Positions 30,466 to 39,032 of a stretch of 64,000 nt of DNA are shown here, piece after piece. Source of the stretch: Pseudomonadota bacterium (GTDB lineage Bacteria > Pseudomonadota > Gammaproteobacteria > Burkholderiales > Methylophilaceae); NCBI GenBank assembly GCA_029782295.1, contig JAKOVB010000089.1, positions 186,001-250,000 on the forward strand, written 5' to 3'. Position numbers and translations under genes: made by a program. Numbering within the stretch: the stretch's first letter is position 1; every line of letters begins with the position of its first letter. The notes under the pieces were generated by a model. That model saw nothing but the letters and a program-made list of their open reading frames with translations, searched no databases and was not told the DNA's origin.

Positions 30466-30771
30466 ATGACAAGATCAGAACTTATATCCCGACTCGCATC
30501 ACGTTTTCCACAACTGACTCAACAAGATGCAAACGACTCTGTGATTGCGATATTGGAAGCCATATCAGAGAAGCTTGCTGCAGGTGGTCGTGTGGAAATC
30601 CGAGGATTTGGAAGCTTCAGCGTGCATGGACGCCCTCCCAGGGTTGGGCGTAATCCGAAGACTGGTGAGAAAGTCTTGGTCCCTGCGAAATACGTCCCCC
30701 ATTTCAAACCTGGCGTTGAGATGAGGGAGCGTGTAAACCTTCCGGCCGAACCAGAGCGATTGGCTGCATGA
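30466..30771 (+). CDS. Integration host factor beta-like protein
   Basis: 101 residues of the HU/IHF fold: [50 protein letters not shown] (the DNA-bending arms). The start resembles IHF-beta rather than HU. On a mobile element it may be an accessory architectural factor for replication, recombination or relaxosome formation. Its TGA overlaps the thermonuclease start. Confidence 0.88.
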   Translation: MTRSELISRLASRFPQLTQQDANDSVIAILEAISEKLAAGGRVEIRGFGSFSVHGRPPRVGRNPKTGEKVLVPAKYVPHFKPGVEMRERVNLPAEPERLAA

Positions 30772-31250
30772 TTCGCCTCCTGATGGCCGCTGCCCTGTGG
30801 CTACCCATCAATGCATGCGCAGAAACCCTTTATGGCCGCGTTGTGGGGGTTTCAGACGGTGACACATTGACCATTCTGACCAACAGCAAAAGCCAGGTCA
30901 AAATCCGACTAGCTGCAATTGACGCTCCCGAAAAATCTCAGGCCTTTGGCAGTCAAAGCAAACAAGCCTTATCCGATACATGCTTCGGGAAAGCCGCCAG
31001 CATCGAAATTGTCGATACCGACCGCTATGGGCGAACAGTCGGAGTCGTGACTTGTGACGGGGTAAGGGCAAACGACGCCCAAGTCTCAGCAGGAATGGCC
31101 TGGGTGTATAGGAAATATGCCGAGGGATTCGGCCACCTGTACAAGCTGGAAGAAGGTGCCCGTGCGTCTCAGATAGGTCTTTGGAGAGACAAGAACCCAA
31201 CTCCCCCATGGGAATGGAGAAAAGCAAAACGGGGCGAAAGTAACCTGTAG
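30768..31250 (+). CDS. Secreted thermonuclease-family (SNase-like) protein
   Basis: The 160-residue precursor has an N-terminal signal sequence ([18 protein letters not shown]) and the staphylococcal-nuclease fold: [37 protein letters not shown] and [10 protein letters not shown], with the Arg and Asp residues of the active site. It probably cuts DNA/RNA outside the cytoplasm. Such nucleases are frequent on conjugative elements. ATGA overlap with the IHF-like gene. Confidence 0.88.
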   Translation: MIRLLMAAALWLPINACAETLYGRVVGVSDGDTLTILTNSKSQVKIRLAAIDAPEKSQAFGSQSKQALSDTCFGKAASIEIVDTDRYGRTVGVVTCDGVRANDAQVSAGMAWVYRKYAEGFGHLYKLEEGARASQIGLWRDKNPTPPWEWRKAKRGESNL

Positions 31251-31283
31251 ATCCTGACTTGAATCCAGCTCTCTCCTTGCCAA

Positions 31284-34031
31284 ATGAACAAAAACAATCA
31301 ACCACGGCAGTCGATCACCTGGGGCCCCACATCGGCCGGAAAGCTCTTTACCTCGTCACCAGACTGGACGTTCACGCTTGATGGCGAGCAATTTCTGCTT
31401 TTCGACGGATCCAAAATGCATAAGGGGGATGTGCTCAATTTAGAGACCATCCAAGTAATTCCAGGGACATTCTGGTCAAGCGTTGATTTCCCTTTGAGCA
31501 AGAGGAAATCCATATCGGTCGATGGGATCCCCAATGACACGGCAAGGGGGATGTACACCACCGTGATGCGAACCATCAAAGCCGTTCGCGACCGTCAACG
31601 TAAAGAGGCATTACTTCAAGAATTTCCAACACGAATCGAACCCATATTGGAGTGGGCCAAGAAAGTCCAGACTGCATGCAAGATGCAGTTAGAAACCAAG
31701 GGATGGCTCACATATGAGTTCAAGACCCAACTCGATAAATCCAAGCCTCAAATTCTCGATCAATTTATCGACGATCCTGAAATTCGAAAACACATTGAAG
31801 CCCAACCAAAAACAGTACGTGGCGCCATCGATTTATGGAAACAAAACTTCAATGAACTTGCTGACATATTGAACGACCGCCATCTCACTAGGGAGCTGGA
31901 TGTAAACAAGGAATTTTTTAATCGCGTTGAAAAAACGCCGTTGACCGAGGAGCAAGCCAAGGCAGTTGTCTGTTTTGACAACCGAGTGCTGTTGGTTGCA
32001 TCTGCAGGATCTGGCAAGACCTCCACCATGGTGGCCAAGGCTGGCTATGCCTTGACGAAAGGCTATTTCCCAGCTGAAAGAATGCTCCTGCTGGCTTTCA
32101 ACAATGATGCAGCAGCTGAGCTACGTGAAAGAATCAAGGCTCGTCTTGAGCCTCTTGGACTACCGGCTGACAAGGTAGTCGCAAAAACATTTCATGCCTT
32201 TGGCCTAGACATCATCGGACAGGCGACCGGGAAACGCCCATCGTTGGCACCATGGGTAGATAGCGGCCGAGACATCGAGGCCTTGCTTGAAATGGTTGAT
32301 CATCTCAAAGATCAGGATCCTTGGTTTCGATTGCAGTGGGATATGTTCCGAATCGTGGTCGGTCAGGATCTTCCTGAATTCGGCAAAGAAGGTGAGTCAC
32401 CCGACTCATGGGACAGCAATAGCAAGCGTGAGGGTTTCTGGACCCTCAACAATGAAGTAGTCAAAAGTCGTGGTGAATTACTGATAGCAAATTGGCTTTT
32501 CTACAATGGGGTGAATTATCGGTACGAAGACCCATACAAGGTGGAAACAGCGGATGCATCCCACCGGCAATATCGACCAGATTTCTACTTTCCAGATGTG
32601 GATGCCTATCTGGAGCACTGGGCATTAGACCAGAACGGCAATCCACCAAAGGAATTCGCCGGTTACAAACAAAGCATGGAATGGAAGAAAAGCCTTCATA
32701 AGCAATACGGCACCAAGCTTCTTGAGACAACCACCGCAGGCATTTGGTCGGGACAGGCATTTACCTATCTTTCAGATGAGTTAACCAAGCTAGGCCTCAC
32801 CCTCGATCCGAACCCGGACCGCGAAGTGCCTGGTCGCAAGCCAATTGAGAATCCGCGGCTGGCCCGCACATTCAGGACATTCCTGACTCATGCAAAGAGC
32901 AATCGCCTCACCACCACGTCATTGCGAGACCGATTGAAAGCTGGAGTAGCCGGACGCTTCGAATTCCGCCACACCATGTTCCTGAATCTTTTTGAAAGGA
33001 TATGGCAGGCATGGGAAGCAAAGCTGAGGGCTGATAAATGCATCGATTTCGAGGACATGTTGAATCAGGCCAGCGACTGTGTTGAAGCCGGCAGATGGAC
33101 CAGCCCCTTCGATCTCGTGATGGTCGATGAATTTCAGGATGTAAGCCATGCTCGAGCTCGACTTGTAGCAGCGCTGATCAATCACCCTGGAAAATGCCTG
33201 TTTGCAGTGGGCGACGACTGGCAGAGCATAAATCGGTTTGCCGGCGCCGACCTCGGGGTAATGACCCATTTTGAAGAAACGTTTGGCAAAGCCGTTACGT
33301 TAAAGCTTGAAACGACGTTCCGTTGCCCTCAGTCACTTTGCGATATCAGCAGTCAATTTGTTCAGAAGAATCCCAATCAGATTCGCAAGAAAGTACTTTC
33401 TGCAAAACCCGATATCACCGAGCCTGTTCGGATTATGCGAGTGGACTCAGAAGAGAAAATTCGTACTGCTGTGGCCAATCGGATTGAAGAAATTGCGTCC
33501 AGCATTCCCAATACAGACAAAAAGACATCCATCTACATCCTGGGCCGCTACAACCTGGAACAGAAGTACGTGCCAGCCCAATATGATGAACGTCATTTAT
33601 CCGTTGAGTTCGTCACGGTTCACTCATCCAAGGGTCTGGAAGCTGACCATATCATTATCCCCAGGATGACATCCGAAACGCTTGGATTCCCCAGCAGGAT
33701 TGAAGATGATCCAGTTCTGCAATTGGCGATGCCAGGGGAAGATTCCTTTGCAGACTCGGAGGAGCGTCGTCTGTTTTATGTTGGCCTGACTCGCTCCAGG
33801 GCCACAGTTACCCTCATTACGGTGGCTCACAAGGAATCACCATTCATTGCCGAGCTGATTAGAGACTTCAAGATTGAGGTGCGTGGACTTGATGGGGTTA
33901 CCGACTCCAGCGAAGTCTGCCCTGACTGTAAGCAAGGTTTTCTTGTGCGAAGATCAGGGAAATATGGCCCATTTCTCGGGTGCAGCCGCTACCCGAAATG
34001 TCGACATACCAGAAAAATCGAGAAGAATTAG
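31284..34031 (+). CDS. UvrD-family DNA helicase with C-terminal topoisomerase-type zinc finger
   Basis: 915 residues. An N-terminal region of ~200 residues resembles helicase IV-type extensions. SF1 helicase motifs follow: VASAGSGKTSTMVAKAGYAL (Walker A), LVMVDEFQDVS (motif II), GDDWQSINRFAGAD (motif III), and VEFVTVHSSKGLEADHIIIP with RRLFYVGLTRSR (motifs V and VI). A C4 zinc finger ends the protein (CPDCKQGFLVRRSGKYGPFLGC then YPKC). It unwinds DNA with ATP, perhaps for repair or transfer of the element. Confidence 0.88.
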   Translation: MNKNNQPRQSITWGPTSAGKLFTSSPDWTFTLDGEQFLLFDGSKMHKGDVLNLETIQVIPGTFWSSVDFPLSKRKSISVDGIPNDTARGMYTTVMRTIKAVRDRQRKEALLQEFPTRIEPILEWAKKVQTACKMQLETKGWLTYEFKTQLDKSKPQILDQFIDDPEIRKHIEAQPKTVRGAIDLWKQNFNELADILNDRHLTRELDVNKEFFNRVEKTPLTEEQAKAVVCFDNRVLLVASAGSGKTSTMVAKAGYALTKGYFPAERMLLLAFNNDAAAELRERIKARLEPLGLPADKVVAKTFHAFGLDIIGQATGKRPSLAPWVDSGRDIEALLEMVDHLKDQDPWFRLQWDMFRIVVGQDLPEFGKEGESPDSWDSNSKREGFWTLNNEVVKSRGELLIANWLFYNGVNYRYEDPYKVETADASHRQYRPDFYFPDVDAYLEHWALDQNGNPPKEFAGYKQSMEWKKSLHKQYGTKLLETTTAGIWSGQAFTYLSDELTKLGLTLDPNPDREVPGRKPIENPRLARTFRTFLTHAKSNRLTTTSLRDRLKAGVAGRFEFRHTMFLNLFERIWQAWEAKLRADKCIDFEDMLNQASDCVEAGRWTSPFDLVMVDEFQDVSHARARLVAALINHPGKCLFAVGDDWQSINRFAGADLGVMTHFEETFGKAVTLKLETTFRCPQSLCDISSQFVQKNPNQIRKKVLSAKPDITEPVRIMRVDSEEKIRTAVANRIEEIASSIPNTDKKTSIYILGRYNLEQKYVPAQYDERHLSVEFVTVHSSKGLEADHIIIPRMTSETLGFPSRIEDDPVLQLAMPGEDSFADSEERRLFYVGLTRSRATVTLITVAHKESPFIAELIRDFKIEVRGLDGVTDSSEVCPDCKQGFLVRRSGKYGPFLGCSRYPKCRHTRKIEKN

Positions 34032-34080
34032 TCTGGAACCATCAAGGATCTAGCTAGCACATCCAAGCGCCTTCCAGTGC

Positions 34081-34560
34081 TCAGGATGCTCGTGTTCCCT
34101 TGCAGGCTGGGTATTTCGAGCACCCCCAAAAGGCTTGGCCAGCATTATTCCCTTTCTTGGCAGTTCTTTTGACCATCGCAGCCCCACAAGCCGGACATAA
34201 TGGCTGATTAGTTGATGATCGGTGCTGGGGAATTGGGGCGTCGGATATATCCGGCATTGATCCGTAGCTGCCGCCACCTCTCTTCCGGCTGAAGTTCTGG
34301 AATGCTGAAACAGCGGCCCCAATTAGGCAGGCCAGCGGAATGACGTACTGCAATATGCTGGCAAGGGTATGCCAAACCTGGCTCGTAACTGAGTCTCCCA
34401 GCTGTTTCAGATCAGTTGGTGATGCAGGGATTGGTTGCGACGCCACATGATGTAACCAAAGGTAGAAAATTGCAGCCAGAAGAAGTCCAGCCCACCAAGG
34501 AAGCTTGGAAACCAGCTCAATTAAATCTTCGATGAATGATGAGCGCCCTCGACGTGCCAT
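34081..34560 (-). CDS. Membrane protein with topoisomerase-type C4 zinc finger
   Basis: 159 residues with two hydrophobic segments (WWAGLLLAAIFYLWLHHV and ILQYVIPLACLIGAAVSAF) and a C-terminal finger CPACGAAM ... GCSKYPACKG like that at the end of the neighbouring helicase. It converges with the helicase gene. The zinc finger should lie in the cytoplasm and could tether DNA to the membrane; this is inference. Confidence 0.7.
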   Translation of the reverse strand: MARRGRSSFIEDLIELVSKLPWWAGLLLAAIFYLWLHHVASQPIPASPTDLKQLGDSVTSQVWHTLASILQYVIPLACLIGAAVSAFQNFSRKRGGGSYGSMPDISDAPIPQHRSSTNQPLCPACGAAMVKRTAKKGNNAGQAFWGCSKYPACKGTRAS

Positions 34561-34576
34561 TTAACTTCTCCCTTTT

Positions 34577-35026
34577 TTATTGTGAGTCTAGTATTGATTC
34601 TTGGCCCCTATGGCCAACCACCCTCGGCCACCTGTCATGAATCCAATGGTATTCCGCCGGTGTATCGATAGTCACAACATACACCCTAGCTTGTTCTTCA
34701 TGGGTGGCCAATAACCCCTGGATTACCTGGCCAGAAGGTACGTCAAACCAATGAGATTTGCGTTCATGGTCCTTTTCCATAAAAGACTGTACCGGCAATA
34801 AGACCGGCCGCGGATGGAATCGCTTCCACTTTCCGTCGTTGATTGAATCCAGTCGGGCCCATCCTCCAGGTGCAAAGAACCTGTCATCCTCTTCCTTACG
34901 CTTCCCCCAAGTCACCCACTCGATCTCACCATCCCGCTTCAGGACCGGCAATGCAGCTTTGGGGCTGGGAAAATAGATCGCCCATTCCTTGCCAGACTTA
35001 TCGGTGTATTTGACGCCGCCGCACAT
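34577..35026 (-). CDS. SRAP (HMCES/YedK)-like protein
   Basis: SRAP proteins protect abasic sites in single-stranded DNA through a covalent bond from Cys2. With the ATG at 35026 the product is about 149 residues and begins Met-Cys-Gly-Gly, placing Cys at position 2 as required. The longer frame begins at GTG 35047. Other aligned features are EWVTWGKR, GGWARLDSI, RPVLLPVQSFMEKD (candidate active Glu) and IHDRWPRVV with the family His. It is divergent from the umuD-umuC pair, which fits a DNA-damage role. Confidence 0.7.
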   Translation of the reverse strand: MCGGVKYTDKSGKEWAIYFPSPKAALPVLKRDGEIEWVTWGKRKEEDDRFFAPGGWARLDSINDGKWKRFHPRPVLLPVQSFMEKDHERKSHWFDVPSGQVIQGLLATHEEQARVYVVTIDTPAEYHWIHDRWPRVVGHRGQESILDSQ

Positions 35027-35074
35027 GCCGTGTTTGAATTGTGTCACATTAATCTAAATTGATGATCCCATTCT

Positions 35075-35662
35075 ATGACCAATCGCGGAGGAAAACGAGA
35101 AGGCGCCGGCCGTAAAGCCGGGAGCGGCCCTCATGGTGAGCCCACCACGACTATGCGCATCCCTGTCAGTCAGCGGGAAGTTATTTCTGATTTCCTTAAA
35201 GCGAGGAAGCAGAAGATAAGCGCAACGCAGCCGATCGGCACAAAGCTTCCGGCTTTGGATCCGGCCAAGCAGTACCTTCCTCTGTTCAGCAGTCGCATAC
35301 CTGCAGGATTTCCGTCGCCGGCCGACGACCATGTGGAAGACCGCATCGACCTAAACGAGGAGTTGATCCGCAATCCACCTGCCACATTCATGATCCGGGT
35401 GGAAGGTAGCTCCATGATTGATGCCAACATCTACGATGGTGACATCATCATCGTGGATCGCTCAATCGAGGCCAGTGACGGACAGGTTATCGTGGCGGTT
35501 GTCGACGGTAAGTTCACCGTGAAGCGTCTATCCATCAGTCGCGGCAAGGTGCGCCTGCTACCGGAGAACCCAGATCCTACCTACCAGCCCATTGAATTCA
35601 AGGATGGCCAAGAGCTGATCGTCTGGGGTGTTGTCACGAACGTCATCCACCCGGTGAAGTAA
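35075..35662 (+). CDS. umuD: UmuD-like S24 peptidase with N-terminal extension
   Basis: 195 residues. The C-terminal ~130 are UmuD/LexA-type: cleavage dipeptide in IPAGFPSP, catalytic Ser in VEGSSMIDA and Lys in KFTVKRLS. The N-terminal ~45 residues are an unusual basic extension starting GGKREGAGRKAGSG, an AT-hook-like motif, absent from E. coli UmuD. After self-cleavage it should activate the following UmuC. I saw no clear LexA box in the short divergent gap. Confidence 0.9.
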   Translation: MTNRGGKREGAGRKAGSGPHGEPTTTMRIPVSQREVISDFLKARKQKISATQPIGTKLPALDPAKQYLPLFSSRIPAGFPSPADDHVEDRIDLNEELIRNPPATFMIRVEGSSMIDANIYDGDIIIVDRSIEASDGQVIVAVVDGKFTVKRLSISRGKVRLLPENPDPTYQPIEFKDGQELIVWGVVTNVIHPVK

Positions 35663-35665
35663 ACC

Positions 35666-36946
35666 ATGCGCAGAAGTATTGCACTCGTCGACGTCAACAA
35701 TTTCTATGTCAGCTGCGAGCGGGTATTTAACCCCGAGTTGGAAGGCAAACCGGTAGTCGTGCTATCCAACAACGACGGGTGTGCGATCGCACGATCCAAC
35801 GAAGTGAAGGCTCTGGGAGTTAAGATGGGTGACCCTTGGTTCAAGCTGAAAGATCTGGCCAGGCAGCACGGCATCATTGCTTACTCCAGCAACTATGCCC
35901 TTTATGCGGATATGTCCAACCGGGTAATGGAAATTCTTAGGCAGTTCAGCCCGCAGCAGGAGGTGTATTCCATCGACGAATCCTTCCTTGACCTGACTGG
36001 CTTTCAGTATCGCAACCTCACTGACTACGGACTGCAGATCCGTCGTCGCATCAAACAGTGGGTGGGGCTGCCAGTATGCGTAGGCGTCGGTGCCACCAAA
36101 ACGCTGGCCAAGCTGGCGAATCATATAGCCAAGAAGAACACACAGTTCAACGGCGTCTGCGACAGCAATGCTATGCCGGATGACGAATGGGACAGCTGGC
36201 TGTCACGTATCGAAGTCGGCGAAGTCTGGGGTATCGGGCGCAGGCTGGCACCACAACTGAGTGACATGGGGATCCTCTCTGCGCTCGACCTCAAGCAAGC
36301 CGACCCCGCCACACTTCGCAACCAGTTTTCCGTGGTGTTGGAGAAGACCATCCGCGAACTGAACGGCATCATATGTATTGAACTGGAGGAGATGGCTCCA
36401 CCCAAGAAGCAGATTGTCAGCTCACGCTCCTTCGGCATCTATGTTTCCGACCTGGAGAGCCTGCAGGAATCGGTCACCCTATACATGAGCCGGGCCGCCG
36501 AAAAGCTGCGCCGGCAGCAATCCTATGCCGGCTCCGTGCATGTCTTCATCCGCACCAGTCCACATAACCCCAAAGAGCCGTATTACGCTAACTCGCTGAC
36601 CATTCCTTTGCCATCACCGACAGATGACACGATGAAGCTGGTCAGGGCTACGCTATGGGGCCTGAGGCGTATCTACAAACCCGGCTACCGCTATCAAAAG
36701 GCAGGCGTCATGCTGTCGGAGTTGGTACCGGCGGAAGGCTGCCAGGGTGACCTATTCTCCGCCACACAGCCGGATAGCAAATCAGTAAAACTGATGGAAG
36801 CGCTGGATCGCATTAACCGGTCCATGGGCAGGCAGACGGTGAAGCTTGGTTCGGAAGGTTTCAGGCAGCCATGGAAAATGAAGCAAGGCAACAAGAGTCC
36901 TTGCTATACGACCCGTTGGCTCGAGATGCCGATTGCACATACCTGA
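35666..36946 (+). CDS. umuC: DNA polymerase V catalytic subunit
   Basis: A 426-residue Y-family polymerase, starting [38 protein letters not shown], with [12 protein letters not shown] (catalytic DE) and [19 protein letters not shown], plus the UmuC-type C-terminal domain. It begins 3 bases after umuD and performs error-prone translesion synthesis. Mobile-element umuDC pairs are common and raise mutation rates. Confidence 0.95.
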   Translation: MRRSIALVDVNNFYVSCERVFNPELEGKPVVVLSNNDGCAIARSNEVKALGVKMGDPWFKLKDLARQHGIIAYSSNYALYADMSNRVMEILRQFSPQQEVYSIDESFLDLTGFQYRNLTDYGLQIRRRIKQWVGLPVCVGVGATKTLAKLANHIAKKNTQFNGVCDSNAMPDDEWDSWLSRIEVGEVWGIGRRLAPQLSDMGILSALDLKQADPATLRNQFSVVLEKTIRELNGIICIELEEMAPPKKQIVSSRSFGIYVSDLESLQESVTLYMSRAAEKLRRQQSYAGSVHVFIRTSPHNPKEPYYANSLTIPLPSPTDDTMKLVRATLWGLRRIYKPGYRYQKAGVMLSELVPAEGCQGDLFSATQPDSKSVKLMEALDRINRSMGRQTVKLGSEGFRQPWKMKQGNKSPCYTTRWLEMPIAHT

Positions 36947-36953
36947 TCCGGAT

Positions 36954-37406
36954 CTACTCCGGTATATCGCATTCAGACTCATCCCCAGCCTCAGAGCATG
37001 CCTCCAAAACCAGCCTCCCAATTCCAGCAGACATACGAACGCTGGCCAGCACCGCCGCGTACTCGATCAACTTTGCCCTGGCATCCGCCCGGGGCGATCT
37101 GAATGCAGCTATCAAATAATGCTTGATAGCGCCCCCCACCTGAGCGACACCGGACTCTCCATATTCCATGTCGTAGGCAATTTCGCAATCACGACGGGCA
37201 CCTTCCAGCAGGCCTGCGCATAGGTTGGTATCAGGTGGCGGAATTTCAGCCGTCATCCACTTGCCTGGCTTCAAGCCTTTGGCCCGATGGAACGATACCT
37301 GCGACCAAAGCGGCAAGCCATTCTCTGGAATTTCCTCGACAGGCTCCAGCACTGCCGCCTCAACCAATAATGGCAAGGCGGCCATGATCAAGACCAGCTT
37401 TCTCAT
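36954..37406 (-). CDS. Secreted hypothetical protein downstream of the adhesin
   Basis: 150 residues from ATG 37406 (a GTG three codons earlier is possible). A signal peptide (MRKLVLIMAALPLLVEA) is followed by an acidic, Cys-containing domain (NLCAGLLEGARRDCEIAYDMEYG). It starts 11 bases after the YadA-like gene and probably shares its transcript. I recognise no family. It converges with umuC. Confidence 0.6.
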   Translation of the reverse strand: MRKLVLIMAALPLLVEAAVLEPVEEIPENGLPLWSQVSFHRAKGLKPGKWMTAEIPPPDTNLCAGLLEGARRDCEIAYDMEYGESGVAQVGGAIKHYLIAAFRSPRADARAKLIEYAAVLASVRMSAGIGRLVLEACSEAGDESECDIPE

Positions 37407-37417
37407 GGCCGACACGC

Positions 37418-38470
37418 TTACTCTACCGGATCGAACGGCAGAGAGAAGGCGGCGCGAACCGCACTCCCGCCACCGGTACTGACACCCCCGGCAAGATTGA
37501 TGAGTTGGCCACCCTCAAGCTGGTAAGTATACGAAGCAGCTATACCCTGTTGGCCATCTGCAGAGGCAACACCTACGGTGAGGCCTCCGTTCTTCCCAAT
37601 AGCACCTGGTGCTCCAGCCGCCATTGCAATCGCGGACAGGCCTGCAGACTTCCGGGCGATCCGCTTCATCTTCTCCTCGAGCTGGTCGACACGACCATCC
37701 AGTCGGTTGATCTCTGTCATGCTGACGCCGCCACCGCCTATTCCAGCAAGGGCATCGTTGAGTTGTTGCACGTTAACCGCATCGGTCGGGGCGGTACCAG
37801 CTGCCAAACCGGTAATTTGACGCCCGCCGACCTCGACACTATTGGCCCTTGTCGCAGTGCTACCAGCGCCTAGGGCAACGCTGTTGGTCGCGCTTGCAGT
37901 GGCATTAGCGCCCAGTGCCGTGGCATCGCTCTCAGTCACCCGAGATCCGCCACCAACAGCAGTTGAATTGCTGATCGTGATGTCAGAGGTGGGCACCGAT
38001 CCGACTGTCCCTGTTCCGACGACTGCTCCGTTACCAATCGCAACAGAGTTGTTACCCCATACAGTGGCCGCATTGCCCACCGCCGTCGCAGAACTCACGC
38101 CACCCAAAGCTGGTTGAGAAACTGCGACCGAACCTGTTCCAATTGCTGTATCGCTTGCTCCCCAGGCTTGAGACGCGTAGCCAATTGCCGTCTGGTTCGT
38201 GTAGCTCCAACCTGGTGTGATCACCAGAACCGCCGATCCATCACCATTCAGAGTACCGGCTTGTGAAGCCAGGCCGATGGCAGTGGACCCTTGAGAGATT
38301 GCCTCGGCACCCGCACCTACTGCAGTTGAACTGTTTCCAGTCGCGTATGAGCTGGGACCAACAGCGACGTCTCCACCTCCGGAGACAGTTCCGCCATCAA
38401 GGCCTGCTGACATTGCGAAGGAAGGTATGGAAAGAAAAATAGATGCGATCAGGTATCGCTGGAATTTCAT
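37418..38470 (-). CDS. YadA-like trimeric autotransporter adhesin
   Basis: The 350-residue precursor has a signal peptide (residues 1-21), many degenerate head repeats of the form AVGxxAxAxGxxSTAIG, and a neck-like VEVGGRQITGLAAGTAPTDAVNVQQL. A short coiled-coil stalk (DGRVDQLEEKMKRIARKS) and a C-terminal stretch resembling the trimeric membrane anchor (TVGVASADGQQGIAASYTY to the end) follow. It would trimerise in the outer membrane and mediate adhesion or mating contacts. A strong AAAGGAG site precedes the ATG. It is short for the family. Confidence 0.82.
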   Translation of the reverse strand: MKFQRYLIASIFLSIPSFAMSAGLDGGTVSGGGDVAVGPSSYATGNSSTAVGAGAEAISQGSTAIGLASQAGTLNGDGSAVLVITPGWSYTNQTAIGYASQAWGASDTAIGTGSVAVSQPALGGVSSATAVGNAATVWGNNSVAIGNGAVVGTGTVGSVPTSDITISNSTAVGGGSRVTESDATALGANATASATNSVALGAGSTATRANSVEVGGRQITGLAAGTAPTDAVNVQQLNDALAGIGGGGVSMTEINRLDGRVDQLEEKMKRIARKSAGLSAIAMAAGAPGAIGKNGGLTVGVASADGQQGIAASYTYQLEGGQLINLAGGVSTGGGSAVRAAFSLPFDPVE

Positions 38471-38547
38471 AGAAAGCTCCTTTAGTTAACCCTGCACACG
38501 GAATGTGGGCAAGGCTGGCTATGGTAATCAGGAGCTCTTCTGAAAAT

Positions 38548-38575
38548 AAAAAGCCGTGGCGAACCACGGCTTTTT
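38548..38575 (-). terminator. Intrinsic terminator after the transfer operon
   Basis: AAAAAGCCGTGG-cgaa-CCACGGCTTTTT, a perfect 12-bp hairpin with A/T arms. It lies 16 bases beyond the ribbon-helix-helix gene and ahead of the adhesin promoter; it could work in either direction. Confidence 0.9.
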
Positions 38576-38590
38576 AACTTGCCAAAACAA

Positions 38591-38758
38591 CTATTGAGCC
38601 AGGTACTGGGCAATTGCCTGGCGAACCAGATCAGTTGCCCTTCGCTCCTCTTGGGCGGCTCTCAAACGGAGTTGCTTATGAAGAGATCGCTCGAGGTCAC
38701 ATGTGAACCTGACCAGTTTTCTGGGCTCGTTGTCACGAGGCTGAGTAGTGTTTTCCAT
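38591..38758 (-). CDS. Small ribbon-helix-helix-like DNA-binding protein
   Basis: 55 residues from ATG 38758. The open frame to 38866 overlaps the previous gene and is not favoured. The stretch KLVRFTCDLERSLHKQLRLRAAQEERRATDLVRQAIAQYL has the beta-strand and two-helix pattern of Arc/CopG regulators. As the last gene of the trb-type operon it could repress that operon or assist relaxosome formation. Confidence 0.65.
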   Translation of the reverse strand: MENTTQPRDNEPRKLVRFTCDLERSLHKQLRLRAAQEERRATDLVRQAIAQYLAQ

Positions 38759-38759
38759 A

Positions 38760-39011
38760 TTAGAATCCCGCAATGAAGCCAACCCCTTTCCAGAAGAGAT
38801 GAAGCAACATCGCAATGAACGCAACAGACCCAACATATGTGAATATAGGTCGGTCCTGACGCTCAATCTCTGCTGCCCACCAGAACTGCTCGATCTTTGA
38901 CGCGAATAGACGTGGCGGCCTAATTGCCAGCCGGTCCTCGACAGGGTGCAATGCTCGTATTGCTAACGCTTGCCGCAAATCTTCCGGCAAATTTTTGGTT
39001 ATGAAATTCAT
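38760..39011 (-). CDS. Small single-pass membrane protein of the transfer operon
   Basis: 83 residues, soluble N-terminus rich in Arg, Leu and Pro, then one C-terminal membrane segment (YVGSVAFIAMLLHLFWKGVGFI). It lies 21 bases after the TrbL gene on the same strand, and a role in the mating apparatus is likely by position. No family recognised. Confidence 0.6.
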   Translation of the reverse strand: MNFITKNLPEDLRQALAIRALHPVEDRLAIRPPRLFASKIEQFWWAAEIERQDRPIFTYVGSVAFIAMLLHLFWKGVGFIAGF

Positions 39012-39032
39012 GAGTAGTCTCTCCTAATAGAA

